Notes: generated by a model not told the origin, from the sequence alone. Shown: positions 17,101 to 26,775, counted from the stretch's first letter. The stretch: 64,000 bases of DNA from Paludibacterium yongneupense DSM 18731 (GCF_000422925.1 NZ_KE383957.1:265787-329786); one strand, 5' to 3'. Numbers and translations: made by a program.

Positions 17101-17768
17101 ATTTATCCAGTGCTATTAATTCTATATCGCGACCGATCGGATATTTTTATCGGCAATGAACGGGAATGTCGAAATGGGACTGCCGCCGATTTAAGGGGTT
17201 CCGCCATGGGGGGCATAAAGTGGGCATCCGGATTTATTTGTGTCTGGCATCGTAGAGAACGATGCTGGCTCTACCGCTTGACGACAGGCACGACAGGAAG
17301 GGCTTCGATCATGGCGATGCAGATCTGGATAGCGGGCTGAAACGGACCGCCAGGCGGCACAAGGAGAAGGTGGGGGGCGACCTTTGTCTCAGTCGCTAAC
17401 GAGACAGGCGTCGAAGTTCCCGTCTCCTACCGTTTTAACTCCCCCCCGCGCAGTCAGTTGGCTGCCGGGGGGGCGTGTGGGCTCGTCGCCCAGGGTTCGC
17501 TTCATCCCGGCTTTGGGAGGAGGGATTGAACGACGGCACGGAACCAGATACACCGCTGAGGATTTTGCGCGATATGGGACGCCCTTTTCGCTTGTATGCC
17601 GGGATTGGCACTCCGCCTGGCGCAACTGCCCGGGCATCCGGAGTTGCCGGATTCATGCGCGACTGATGCCGGGGGCGCATGCCCCCGACGGGGTGGTCAC
17701 ATGACCGCCCCGTCAGGTCGAGTGCCGCACCGTGCACGGCCGGGGAGGTGCGCTTCCCCGGCCCTCGG
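17101..17768. other. 668-bp gene-free gap with a chain of strong hairpins
   Basis: No reading frame here looks like a protein. The part next to the acyltransferase (to about 17340) is of mixed composition. From 17385 on there is a series of stem-loops: TGTCTC/GAGACA (17385-17406), a long C7/G7 hairpin (17441-17473), GGGGGC-GCAT-GCCCCC (17671-17686), a 13-bp stem with a 2-base loop (17687-17714) and a 9-bp stem (17738-17763). None is followed by a T tract. They may be terminators, a structured RNA or a repeat element. Confidence 0.6.
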
Positions 17769-20609
17769 TCAGGCCAGGTCGTGTCGTTCCAGGCTTTCAT
17801 GCTCCTGTTTCTTGAATTGATTGAAGCGCGGCAGGAATTTGTCCCAGTCTATGATATGCGCGTCCAGTTCCGGGCCGTCGACACATGCATGCTTGCGCAC
17901 CATCTTGCCGTCCACGGTCACCGGCACCATGCAGGCGCCGCACATGCCGGTCGCATCCACCATGATGGAGTTGAGGCTGGCCACGGTCCTGACGCCATAG
18001 GCGAGCGTCAGGTCGCTGACGGCACGCATCATCTGCGGCGGCCCTATGGTCACCACTTCGGCGACTTCGCGTCCCGAGCCCTGTGCATTGGCGTCCAGCA
18101 TGTCTTTCAAGGGGCCGGTCACAAAGCCCTTGATGCCGAAACTGCCGTCATTGCTGGTGTAGACAAGATCCAGCTTGTCTCCGAACTCGGTCTTGAGGCG
18201 GCCCATGCGCTCGTCCGTGCCGGTCCAGAACTGCAAGCTGGCATTGCGGAAGCCCGAGATCAGCGTCGCATGGTTGCCGAGCCGCAAATGCTCGCGCAGG
18301 ATCGGGTACACGGGTGGCAATCCGACGCCGCCGGCGGTGAAGACCACCGTTTTTTCGCCCTCGTAGCGGTGCAGTGCACTGGGAAGGCCCAGCGGTCCGG
18401 CGATGCCGGCGAAGGCCTCGCCGACGACCATCTTGTTGATCTCGATGCTGCTGCTGCCGACCCCCTGTATGACGAGACAGATGGTGCCGGCTTCTGCATC
18501 CCAGTCTGCCAGCGTCAGCGGGATCAACTCTCCGTTCGGCCAGGCCAGCAGGCGAACGAACTGGCCAGCGCGTGCCGTTCTGGCAATCAGCGGCGAATGT
18601 ACGGTGAACTCCACGATGCCGCCCGCCAGCTCAACCTTGTTCAGGATGGTCTGCGGGGCCGCGCCGAGGTCGGTGTAATGCCCGGCGGCGGCGACGAGCG
18701 CACGGATTGCGTCGGGTGACAGATCGATATCGCCGACGATTTCGCGTGCGGCGGTCTGGCCGTCACCCGCCGCCCGGATGGCGGTCGAACCGCCACGGGT
18801 GGCATCGCCGCCCGAGAACACCCCTTCGACCGACGTGCGCTGCGAACCGCCGCCGACTTCGATGGTGCTCCATCTGGTCGTTTTGAGCGTGGGCTCCGAG
18901 TCCTTGATGATGGGGTTCGGCGTATTGCCGAGCGCCATGATCACCAGGTCCACGGCCATCGGTTCGGTTTTGCCCGTCGTTACCGGGCTGCGCCGACCCG
19001 AGGCGTCGGGCTCGCCTTGCGCCATGATGTCCAGCAAGGCGTGGGTGACGAAGTGGGTTTTTTCGTCGCCGACAAACTCGTATGGCGCGCGCAGCACTTT
19101 CAGTTCGATGCCTTCTTCCAATGCGTGATGCAACTCCTCGACCCGCACCGGCATTTCGGCCTGCGTGCGCCGGTAGACGATGGTGACCAGCCCGCCCAGA
19201 CGGCGCGCAGTACGTGCCGAGTCCATGGCGGTGTTGCCGCCGCCTATCACGATGATGCGCTTGCCGCGCGTTTCCGGCAGCGGCGTTTCATAGTCTTCGC
19301 GCAGGCCTTGCATCAGATTGACCCGGGTCAGAAACTCGTTGGCCGACATGACATTGAGCAGGTGCTCGCCCGGCACGTTCATGAAGCGCGGCAGGCCGGC
19401 ACCGGTGCCGACGAAAATACGCCAGAAGCCGGCCTGCTTGAGGTCCTGAATGGTCGCCGTCTTGCCGACCACGAAGTTGGACACGAACTTGCCGCCGAGC
19501 AGCTTGATCTTGGTGACGACATCGTCGATCAGTTCGTTGGGCAGCCGGAACTCGGGGATGCCATAGCGCAGGACGCCGCCGAGCGCATGGAATGCCTCGA
19601 AGACCGTGACCGGAAAACCTTCCGACGCCAGCAGGTAGGCATTGATCAAACCGGCTGGGCCGGAACCGACGACGGCGACCGGCGGCTTGTCCGCTTTTTG
19701 CCACGGATCGGGAAAGCCGGCATAGCGGGTGGCGAAAGCATCCGGGTTGTTCATTTTTTCGCGCTGCGGCAGATACCATTCGATCTGCCCGATCTCGATC
19801 GGCTGCTTCTGATGAGCGCAGACCCCCTGGCATTGCAGTTCCTGCGGACAGACGCGGCCGGTGACATTGGGCAAGGGGTTGCAGTTCTCTATCAACTCCA
19901 TCGCCTGGCGGAAGCGGCCGGTGCCCAGCAGCTCCAGCATCTGCGGGATGTGGATCTTGACGGGGCAGCCGCCTTTGGGTTCGGCGCGTCCGGCGACGCG
20001 CAGCCCGAGCTCGCACGGCTTCTCGTCGCATTGCTTGTCGCGCAAGGCTTCCAGCCAGACGAACATCTCGACTTCGCGCGCGGTGAAGCCGAGGTTCATA
20101 TAGCCGAGGTAGCCCTGATTCACCAGGCCGAAGTCGTGCGACCGCTCTTCCGCGTCGCGCATGTATGGCGGGATGCAATTCTCGGCCGGCCAGTTCTCCG
20201 ACAGTCCTTTGAACAGCGGGTAACGATCCGACAGGTGCAGATCGATGGCGCGGATGAATTTGCGCTTGAGCTTGAGCGGAACGTCCCAGACAAAACGCAT
20301 CAGCAGCTTGCTGGTGTCGTCGTCGCGCAGCATCAGGTCCCACATCGTGCCGATGAAGCCCGCGCTCAGTTCGTCCTGCTGAAACTCCCAGACGATCGCG
20401 TGCGTGCCATCGGCGATGAACATGTCGCGAAACGCGGCGGGCTCGTTCAGCAGGCGGCGGCGCAAAAGCGCGAGCTGCTTGTGAAAGATGCCGACCGCTT
20501 CGGACTGTTCCAGGTCTTCGATCTGCGAACGCGTGCTCTCCATCGCATTGCGCGCATCGAGATAGCGTTGAAGATCGTCCTGGTTGAAAGGCATGGATTC
20601 GGTGCTCAT
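17769..20609 (-). CDS. Fused NfnB-NfnA-type (GltD-like plus ferredoxin-NADP reductase-like) flavoprotein
   Basis: 946 residues. Residues 1-230 are a helical region I do not recognise. About 240-640 is GltD/NfnB-like, with Cys residues in NCNPLPNVTGRVCPQELQC, a Rossmann FAD site VVGSGPAGL (near 310) and an NAD(P) site VIGGGNTAMDSA (near 449). About 660-946 is NfnA-like: a flavin/NADH reductase fold (FTAGGVGLPPVYP) and four Cys for a [2Fe-2S] cluster in GMCGACM...KHACVDGPE (near 887). In NfnAB these are two subunits that bifurcate electrons between NADH, NADPH and ferredoxin; here they are one chain. The start overlaps the PFOR stop by 4 bp, so it is translationally coupled to it. Confidence 0.85.
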   Translation of the reverse strand: MSTESMPFNQDDLQRYLDARNAMESTRSQIEDLEQSEAVGIFHKQLALLRRRLLNEPAAFRDMFIADGTHAIVWEFQQDELSAGFIGTMWDLMLRDDDTSKLLMRFVWDVPLKLKRKFIRAIDLHLSDRYPLFKGLSENWPAENCIPPYMRDAEERSHDFGLVNQGYLGYMNLGFTAREVEMFVWLEALRDKQCDEKPCELGLRVAGRAEPKGGCPVKIHIPQMLELLGTGRFRQAMELIENCNPLPNVTGRVCPQELQCQGVCAHQKQPIEIGQIEWYLPQREKMNNPDAFATRYAGFPDPWQKADKPPVAVVGSGPAGLINAYLLASEGFPVTVFEAFHALGGVLRYGIPEFRLPNELIDDVVTKIKLLGGKFVSNFVVGKTATIQDLKQAGFWRIFVGTGAGLPRFMNVPGEHLLNVMSANEFLTRVNLMQGLREDYETPLPETRGKRIIVIGGGNTAMDSARTARRLGGLVTIVYRRTQAEMPVRVEELHHALEEGIELKVLRAPYEFVGDEKTHFVTHALLDIMAQGEPDASGRRSPVTTGKTEPMAVDLVIMALGNTPNPIIKDSEPTLKTTRWSTIEVGGGSQRTSVEGVFSGGDATRGGSTAIRAAGDGQTAAREIVGDIDLSPDAIRALVAAAGHYTDLGAAPQTILNKVELAGGIVEFTVHSPLIARTARAGQFVRLLAWPNGELIPLTLADWDAEAGTICLVIQGVGSSSIEINKMVVGEAFAGIAGPLGLPSALHRYEGEKTVVFTAGGVGLPPVYPILREHLRLGNHATLISGFRNASLQFWTGTDERMGRLKTEFGDKLDLVYTSNDGSFGIKGFVTGPLKDMLDANAQGSGREVAEVVTIGPPQMMRAVSDLTLAYGVRTVASLNSIMVDATGMCGACMVPVTVDGKMVRKHACVDGPELDAHIIDWDKFLPRFNQFKKQEHESLERHDLA

Positions 20610-23600
20610 CGAATGATCTCCGCGTCGCAGTTGGCCGACACCCGCTTGATGCGTGCGAGCAGTTCCGGTGTGGCGACAATCCGCTCCAGCGCGCCGGGGA
20701 TCAGCCGTGCGACTTCGCGGCTTTCTCCGTCAACGACGATGCGGGTCTTCTCGAACAGCTCCGGCAGGTCCTGATGGCAGGTGTTGCAATTGGTGCACTT
20801 CGCCTGATCCGCTTCATCGAAGATCACCAAGGGTCTTGCCGCACCCTTGTTCTCCGTAACGGGGGCGGAAGCGGGAGCGGAGCCGCCCGCCACAGGCTGA
20901 ATGGGGATGGTGCCGGCGGTCGGCGCTTTGCTCGAAGCGGCCAGATCGGCCATCGCGCGGGCGATCGAGTCGAGAGATGCATCGCGTTGCTGCACCGAGT
21001 CCCGCAACTGGCTTTGCAGTGCGTCCAGGCTGGCGCGATGTTCGGCACTCAACCGGGCGACATGCTGGCCATCGAGGTATTGCAGCAGCTGCCAGTTGCG
21101 GCGGCGTTCCTCCACCAGTTCGACCACGTGGCTGGCCGGGGCCAGGCGTTGCAGCCGCTTTTTCGAATCGGTCGTGTAGATGAACGGCGTCTTGCCGCTG
21201 CGCGCCTCCGCGCTCAGATCGATGTACTCTTCGATCGGCACCAGACCGGCTTCGTCGCCGGCCAGCTTGCGGAACTGTTTCTTGAAGCGGTTTTCGCCGA
21301 TGGCGAAGTGGGCCGGGGTCAGCGGTATTTCAAGCAACTGCAGCTTGCCGTCCGCGTCGATGTATTCGAGCGTGGTGCGGGTCCAGGTCTTGTCCGGATC
21401 GGGGTTGCCTTCGAGCGAGAACCACTCGTGCAGCGTCTTTCCGCGCCGCGGGTCGTGCACGAATACCGGGTTCATCCGGCTCTCTACCGCGAGTCGCGAC
21501 TGGTGGGCCGAAGCGCGGTCCGCGATGCCATGCTCGCCCTGACAGGGGGTGTAAACGTCCAGTACCGCCGGCCCGTCGCTATAGCCGAGGAAGGCCATCG
21601 TGTTCTTGAGGAAGTGTCCCTGCAGCGCAGTGCTGGTGGAGCACACGAACACGTTGGGGTGGAAGGAGGCGATCACCCCGAGTTCCTTGCGCGACTCATG
21701 CTTGCCGTGGTGCGCGCTGCCAAAGCGCGCGAGGTCGGCATCCTGGCCGAGGAAGCTCGACGTGGAGGCCTGGCCGCCGGTGTTGGAATAGGCTCCGGTA
21801 TTGAGCACGAGCACCTTGACCGGCGTGCCGCTCGCCATGATGCGCGACAGCGCGCCAAAGCCGATGTCATAGGTGGCGCCATCGCCGCCTATCGTCATGA
21901 CCGTCGGCATCAGCCCGAGTTCTTTCTTGCTGAACTGGCCCCAGTTGAGATAGCGCAACTCCCTGTCGTGCACCTCGGGCTCGTAGGCATCGTCGAGTTC
22001 GAGCCGGGCGAGCCGCAGCGCACGCACATCGGGCACGGTCTGCGCCGAGATGCCTTCGAAGATGCCCTTGGCCAGCGGCTGCGCGTCCTGGAACAGGCTG
22101 TTGACCCAGGGGTCGTTGTAGGCGTTGAAAGGGAAGGTCGAGGCGTAAACGCTGCTGCAGCCGGTGCTGTTGGCTATCACGGTGCCGGAAGGTCCGTTGC
22201 CGGTCGGCCCGCTCTCGTACCGGTAGAGCCGCGATTCGAGCGTGGCGATGAAGCCGTCTATGCGGTGCGCGCGTTCGGTTTCCGTCGCCGCCAGTGCGGC
22301 GCGCTTGGCATTCAGCCCGGCGATCAGCGTTTCCAGTTCGGCGATGTGTTCTCGCCGCCGCTTGCTGGACAGCGCGTGACTGGTCGCCATGACCAGGCGG
22401 ATCGCCGTCACTTCGCCGCAGCCGCGACAGCCGCCGTGGCCACCGGTGGTCGAGTAGTAGTTGTCGTGATCGAGCAGCAGGCGCTTGATCTCGCCTCCCG
22501 GCTCGATGGCGTCGTCGACGAAACGGGCGGGGGTGTTCGGCAGGGCGCTCATGAAGTCGAAGCGCCCCTGCAAGGTCGTCTGCAGCGTCGCGCTCTGCTC
22601 GTGGGCGACCAGTGCACCCGGCCCGCAGACATCGACGCATTCGAGACAGCCCGTGCATTTCCAGGGGTCGACGGTCACGGCATAGAGTCCGCCGCCGCCG
22701 ACGCCCGTTTTTTCCATCGCATCGAAGAAGGGGCGGGTGCGGGCGACCGGGTAGGCGGCCAGCAAATCGACGAGGCGGCTGAAGTTGCCGAGCAGGGTGG
22801 CCGACGGGGCCGGGATGGAGGCGGCGGCCACGGCGACGCGTTCGTGGAAGGCCCCGCCATCCTTGCTATGGCGGTAGGACTCGCGCACGGCCTCGCCGAT
22901 GCCGTAGACCCGTGCGCGCATCGCCTCGCGCTGGGCTTCGCCGATATCCAGTTTGCGAATGCCGGTCAGCAGTACGTCATGGATTTCATGCACCGTATTC
23001 GGTATCGCCGCATCCGGGCAGACCAGCGTGCACTCCATGCAACCCGTGCATTGCTCCGGGTCGAAGAGCGGGACCACGCGGCGGAACAGGCCCTTGTCCT
23101 TGGAGCCGGCCGTGCCGGCCGGCATGAACAGACCCGTGCCGGGCAATACCGGCGCTTCGCCCAGCGCCCCCTTGCGGAAGGGGGCCGCGACCATGTCTTC
23201 GTAGTAGTCGCGGTCGAACAGGCCGCCGCAGCTGGAAGAACCGGCGGTCTGGCACATGGCGGCCGAGAGCGACACAGTGGCGATGGGAATGGCGACCGGG
23301 CGGCTTTCCAGCCCGGCAAAGGCGGCGGATTCATAGTCGATGCGGCGGGTGGCTTCTATCCCTTCGCAGATGACTTCCATATTGCCTTCGATCACGGCAG
23401 CGCCCTTGGCGCCGAATTTCTTGCTGATCTGCTTGCGTACCTTGTCGAGGATGACCGCCGCATCTGCGCCGGCGGACACTTGCGGGACATGGCCCGCTAC
23501 GGCCCCGATGAAGGCGATGCCCATCATGCGCGTGGCCAGCTCCGGCGTCGGTGCATGCTTGCTCGCGACGGCAAAGGCATCGATCACGAAGAAATTGATC

Positions 23601-25594
23601 TTCTTGTCGCGAATGGTTTTGCGCGCGGCTTCCGGCAGGTCCTGCCACACTTCTTCCGGGGTGGCGTTCGACTGCATGATGAAGGTGCCGCCGGCGGCCA
23701 GTCCGTGCAGCGGGTTGGTGTGGCTGAATGCCTTGTGGTCGGGCGAGATGACGATCTCGACGTCTTCGAGCTCGGCATTGGTGATCTTGATCGGCTCGGG
23801 ACTCAGCGTGATGTAGTAGTTGGTCGGTGCGCCGCTTTTTTCGGAGCCGTATTTAGGCGCCGACTTCGAATGCATGCCGAGCACGCCGGCCAGAATGTCG
23901 GTCAGCAGCTTGCCCGAGGCGATGGTGCCGTAGCCGCCGACCGAATGAAAGCGGACGCGGAAAGCAGTGGGAGGCAGCAGGCGCGGATTATCTTCGGTAT
24001 CCAGCGCCATCAGTTCTGTTTCGGGGTAGGCCGCCTTCAGGCGGGCTTGCAACTCGGCCATGCGCGGCGAGGCATCCCGGGAGAAAAACTGCGAACCGAG
24101 GTAGACCAGCGGTGCGCCCTTGCCGTCGACCATATTCCTGAACGCGGCGATCAGGTGCCGGGGCTGCAAGTCGTGGCCACCGAGACCGAAGATGGCCGTG
24201 GTGAGCCTGGGCATGGCTTCCAGGGCCGGAATGCCCGCATGACGCGGCTGATCGGCGTTTTCGCGGGCCTTGAACAGGGCCTGGGTGACGAAGCTGGTGA
24301 GCGCGGTCTGGTCCGAGCGTTCCAGCACGGTCACGGCCTGCTTGCCTTTCAGTGCGGCAACGAGCTCCGCTTCGGGGAAGGGCTGCAGCAGCTTGATCGC
24401 GACGAGGCCGACCTTCTGGCCTTTGCTGCGCAGATACGTGACCACGGCTTCGACATCGTCGGTCACCGAGCCCAGACCGACCATGACGGTTTCTGCATCA
24501 TCGCACATGAAGGTATGCACCGGCGCGTAGCGGCGACCGGTCAGTTCCGAGTACTCGGCCATGGCCTCGCGCACCAGGGCGGGCACCGCGCTCGCGAAAT
24601 GGGTGCGATGATCGACCGAACCTGCCTGGAAGTCGGGCTGGTTCTGTACCGGCCCGGTCAAGCCCGGGTTATTGATGTCGACCAGCGCCGGCACCCGCTG
24701 GCGGGTCCCTTTGGCATGGGCATTCTGCCATTGGCGCCGCCATGGCGCGTGCAACTCCGCAGGCAGCCACTCCAGCGTCGGCGCCAGGAGCGCACCGGCC
24801 GCGTCGTCCTCGATGGCGCTGTCATGGCTGTCCAGGTAGGCGTCCAGGCTGGTGCGTCCGGGCGCGGCGATGTCGTCGCCATGCCGCGCCAGATACGTCT
24901 TGAGCTGTGCCACGCGACCCTTGGAGCCGAACAGCATCTCTTGCGCCACCGTCGGCGCCTTGATATAGGCCGCCGGGTCGCCGATGAATTCGGCCAGCAG
25001 CTCGGGTTCCGGCATTCGCGCGCCGCTGAGCATGTGGCTGGTCGAGAAACCGTCCATCGCGTTGGCGACCGGGATCAGCGACAGCGCCGCCGTGCGGTAG
25101 GCGATGGCGGCCAGGTCGGCCGCTTCCTGCGGGTTGGCGCCGAACAGGATGGTGTAACCGGACGACAAGAGTGCGTAGACATCGTCGTGCCCGGCCATGA
25201 CGTTGAGCGAATGCTTGGAGACGACGCGTGCCGCCACTTGCAGGACAAAGCCGCCGACTTTTTTGCCGACGGTGACGTAATGGGATTCGAGCGCGTACAG
25301 GATACCCTGGCTGGACGAGGCGTTCGAAATGTATTGGCCGCCGGTCAGCGCCGCACCCAGCGCCCCGCTTTGCGCCGAATGCTCGCCCTCCGGGCTGAAG
25401 AAAAACGGGTGCTTGCCCCAGACGTTCATGCTGCCGTCGGCCCGGGCGGCCTCGAACAACTCGGCGATCTCGGTGGAGGGGGTGATAGGGTAACCGATGA
25501 CGCCGCCGCAGACATGATTCATGACATGGGCCACTGCGCCGTTGCCATGGATGACACAGGGGATGCCGGGGTATTTTGCTTGATCGACTTTCAT
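20606..25594 (-). CDS. nifJ: Extended NifJ-type pyruvate (2-oxoacid):ferredoxin oxidoreductase
   Basis: 1662 residues, against about 1170-1200 for ordinary NifJ. The N-terminus (YPITPSTEIAE) is the substrate-binding domain. Two ferredoxin motifs, CTGCMECTLVCP (near 845) and CTGCLECVDVCGPG (near 980), follow. CRGCGE (near 1052), the C of NSTGCSS and C of YTPCQGEHG form the cluster near thiamine; GGDGATYDIGF (near 1234) and GAYSNTGGQ bind TPP. Extra parts are a charged helical insert of about 60 residues after CRGCGE and a C-terminal tail with CTNCNTCHQDL (near 1596). It oxidises pyruvate to acetyl-CoA and reduces ferredoxin; beside draTG, electron supply to nitrogenase is likely. The ATG lacks a strong ribosome-binding site. 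Confidence 0.92.
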   Translation of the reverse strand: MKVDQAKYPGIPCVIHGNGAVAHVMNHVCGGVIGYPITPSTEIAELFEAARADGSMNVWGKHPFFFSPEGEHSAQSGALGAALTGGQYISNASSSQGILYALESHYVTVGKKVGGFVLQVAARVVSKHSLNVMAGHDDVYALLSSGYTILFGANPQEAADLAAIAYRTAALSLIPVANAMDGFSTSHMLSGARMPEPELLAEFIGDPAAYIKAPTVAQEMLFGSKGRVAQLKTYLARHGDDIAAPGRTSLDAYLDSHDSAIEDDAAGALLAPTLEWLPAELHAPWRRQWQNAHAKGTRQRVPALVDINNPGLTGPVQNQPDFQAGSVDHRTHFASAVPALVREAMAEYSELTGRRYAPVHTFMCDDAETVMVGLGSVTDDVEAVVTYLRSKGQKVGLVAIKLLQPFPEAELVAALKGKQAVTVLERSDQTALTSFVTQALFKARENADQPRHAGIPALEAMPRLTTAIFGLGGHDLQPRHLIAAFRNMVDGKGAPLVYLGSQFFSRDASPRMAELQARLKAAYPETELMALDTEDNPRLLPPTAFRVRFHSVGGYGTIASGKLLTDILAGVLGMHSKSAPKYGSEKSGAPTNYYITLSPEPIKITNAELEDVEIVISPDHKAFSHTNPLHGLAAGGTFIMQSNATPEEVWQDLPEAARKTIRDKKINFFVIDAFAVASKHAPTPELATRMMGIAFIGAVAGHVPQVSAGADAAVILDKVRKQISKKFGAKGAAVIEGNMEVICEGIEATRRIDYESAAFAGLESRPVAIPIATVSLSAAMCQTAGSSSCGGLFDRDYYEDMVAAPFRKGALGEAPVLPGTGLFMPAGTAGSKDKGLFRRVVPLFDPEQCTGCMECTLVCPDAAIPNTVHEIHDVLLTGIRKLDIGEAQREAMRARVYGIGEAVRESYRHSKDGGAFHERVAVAAASIPAPSATLLGNFSRLVDLLAAYPVARTRPFFDAMEKTGVGGGGLYAVTVDPWKCTGCLECVDVCGPGALVAHEQSATLQTTLQGRFDFMSALPNTPARFVDDAIEPGGEIKRLLLDHDNYYSTTGGHGGCRGCGEVTAIRLVMATSHALSSKRRREHIAELETLIAGLNAKRAALAATETERAHRIDGFIATLESRLYRYESGPTGNGPSGTVIANSTGCSSVYASTFPFNAYNDPWVNSLFQDAQPLAKGIFEGISAQTVPDVRALRLARLELDDAYEPEVHDRELRYLNWGQFSKKELGLMPTVMTIGGDGATYDIGFGALSRIMASGTPVKVLVLNTGAYSNTGGQASTSSFLGQDADLARFGSAHHGKHESRKELGVIASFHPNVFVCSTSTALQGHFLKNTMAFLGYSDGPAVLDVYTPCQGEHGIADRASAHQSRLAVESRMNPVFVHDPRRGKTLHEWFSLEGNPDPDKTWTRTTLEYIDADGKLQLLEIPLTPAHFAIGENRFKKQFRKLAGDEAGLVPIEEYIDLSAEARSGKTPFIYTTDSKKRLQRLAPASHVVELVEERRRNWQLLQYLDGQHVARLSAEHRASLDALQSQLRDSVQQRDASLDSIARAMADLAASSKAPTAGTIPIQPVAGGSAPASAPVTENKGAARPLVIFDEADQAKCTNCNTCHQDLPELFEKTRIVVDGESREVARLIPGALERIVATPELLARIKRVSANCDAEIIR

Positions 25595-25880
25595 TTGATG
25601 ATGTGTCCGAAGGATGGGTAAAAACTGAACCGCACATCCTCGAAGACGCCCGGACCGCCAGCCCCCAGTCTGGTGCCGGTCGTATCCCCGAGTCTCTGGA
25701 CCCGCATGCTTCCCTGTGGGCGGGGTTCCAGACGGCGATCATGGGTACACCTGTTCGCTTTGAACCGATACCGGGGAGGTTTGCCTCCCACAAATATAAA
25801 GCGCCCGCTGGCGGGATTGCCGCCGCGGTCGCCCAGGAGAGTTTGCGACCCCCTGATCTTTTGGCTACTGGCTACACCCG
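25595..25880 (-). promoter_or_regulatory. Hairpin-rich leader upstream of nifJ
   Basis: GC-rich DNA with several stems: GGTCGC/GCGACC (about 25827-25850), CCCGC-TG-GCGGG (about 25804-25815), GGGAGG-TTTG-CCTCCC (about 25774-25790) and nested GGTA/TACC around GTTC/GAAC (25744-25772). It lies directly upstream of the nifJ start and could be a structured leader RNA. I see no thiamine-pyrophosphate riboswitch motifs, although the enzyme uses that cofactor. Confidence 0.45.
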
Positions 25881-26280
25881 TAGTTTTCTCCATAAAAACT
25901 TCGTAAACGCTACCACGCACCCCGATTATTTTCAATTGAGTTTTTATAAGGGAATGCAGGGTTTTCAAACGATATGGACAGATGTGCTTTTGGGTTTGAA
26001 AAGCATGCTATGTCTTGTCGTCAGCCTTCTTGACCTATTTGCCTTGCAACGATTTTTCATGTTTTTTTCTGGTGCATTGAACCTGGCGGTGCGATGTTTT
26101 TTTTTAATTGAAATGGCCACTGCGAGATAAATAAATATACACCCACAAATTTTGTTTTTTTAATAAGTTTCAAGATAAAAATAAAAACATGCAATGCCTG
26201 CTTTGATGAGGTAAGGCTTGCGGAAGGGGGAGGTAAAGGGTAATTGTCCGTAGCCTTGTTCGGCGGGCTCAGCCCAGCTG
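25881..26280. other. AT-rich intergenic stretch, probable nifJ promoter zone
   Basis: Runs of T and A (8 or more) and clearly lower GC than anywhere else in the window. It must hold the minus-strand nifJ promoter. I looked for a sigma-54 promoter (GG-N10-GC), a NifA site (TGT-N10-ACA) and an FNR box on both strands and found none convincing. Confidence 0.5.
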
Positions 26281-26775
26281 ATGCCTGGTCGTTCTTTGTG
26301 TGAAAAAGGACTTCATTTCTTAAAAAACCATTTCAACTATATGGTTATGGAGAATGGCAAGATGGTGGGGGGGGCTGGCGTCCCGGGTTTCGCGAACCGG
26401 GCGCGGCGCTGCAGCGGCCATTTTATTCGCAACCCATATCGCATGACCGGTCTGCTTCAATCCGCTGCGAACGCCCGCTCTGCCGTCCTGCCTGGGTTCT
26501 GCCATGCCTCCGGCGTGGGGACTCACGTTCGCTGCGGCGGCCTTTTTTGCAAAATGGCGGGGCTGGGTTTAATCGCCGCGGCCAACGGCGGGCATCGTCC
26601 ACGGCTGCCGCGAGCCTGTCTGCTCGAGACCCGTCCCGCGATGGCCGGGTGTCAATACCGGTCTGGATATATATCAATGGGTGTCGCCTCGAAGCGACAG
26701 TCGTCGCTCGCGTCATGCGAAGCCGCTAATGTGGGCGTCCGGGGGACAAGGAACGGTTATTGCTCTGCCTGCCGG
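26281..26775. other. 495-bp region upstream of draT without a supported gene
   Basis: The draT frame stays open through this stretch, but the translation is Cys/Arg-rich, unlike any DraT, and has no ribosome-binding site. A small palindromic segment around TTCGCGAA lies at 26388-26400. I see no clear promoter. Confidence 0.5.

Noticed and set aside
17384-17800. Overlapping plus and minus frames of 106 and 121 codons in the hairpin cluster
   Set aside because: Neither has a ribosome-binding site or a domain; inverted-repeat DNA gives such frames by itself.
20774-25621. A 1615-codon open frame on the plus strand opposite nifJ
   Set aside because: It is antisense to a clear PFOR with intact cofactor motifs. 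Long antisense frames are expected where GC-rich codons rarely give stops, and the translation has no recognisable domain.
25576-26130. A 184-codon plus-strand frame over the nifJ leader
   Set aside because: It overlaps the nifJ start, runs through hairpins and the AT-rich stretch, and has no protein-like pattern.
26281-26775. N-terminal extension of DraT by 165 residues
   Set aside because: The translation is Cys/Arg-rich and unlike DraT, which begins near GHSTNL; there is no start signal at 26281.
25595-26775. Sigma-54/NifA promoter or thiamine-pyrophosphate riboswitch for nifJ or draT
   Set aside because: No GG-N10-GC with proper flanks, no TGT-N10-ACA and no thi-box core were found on either strand.
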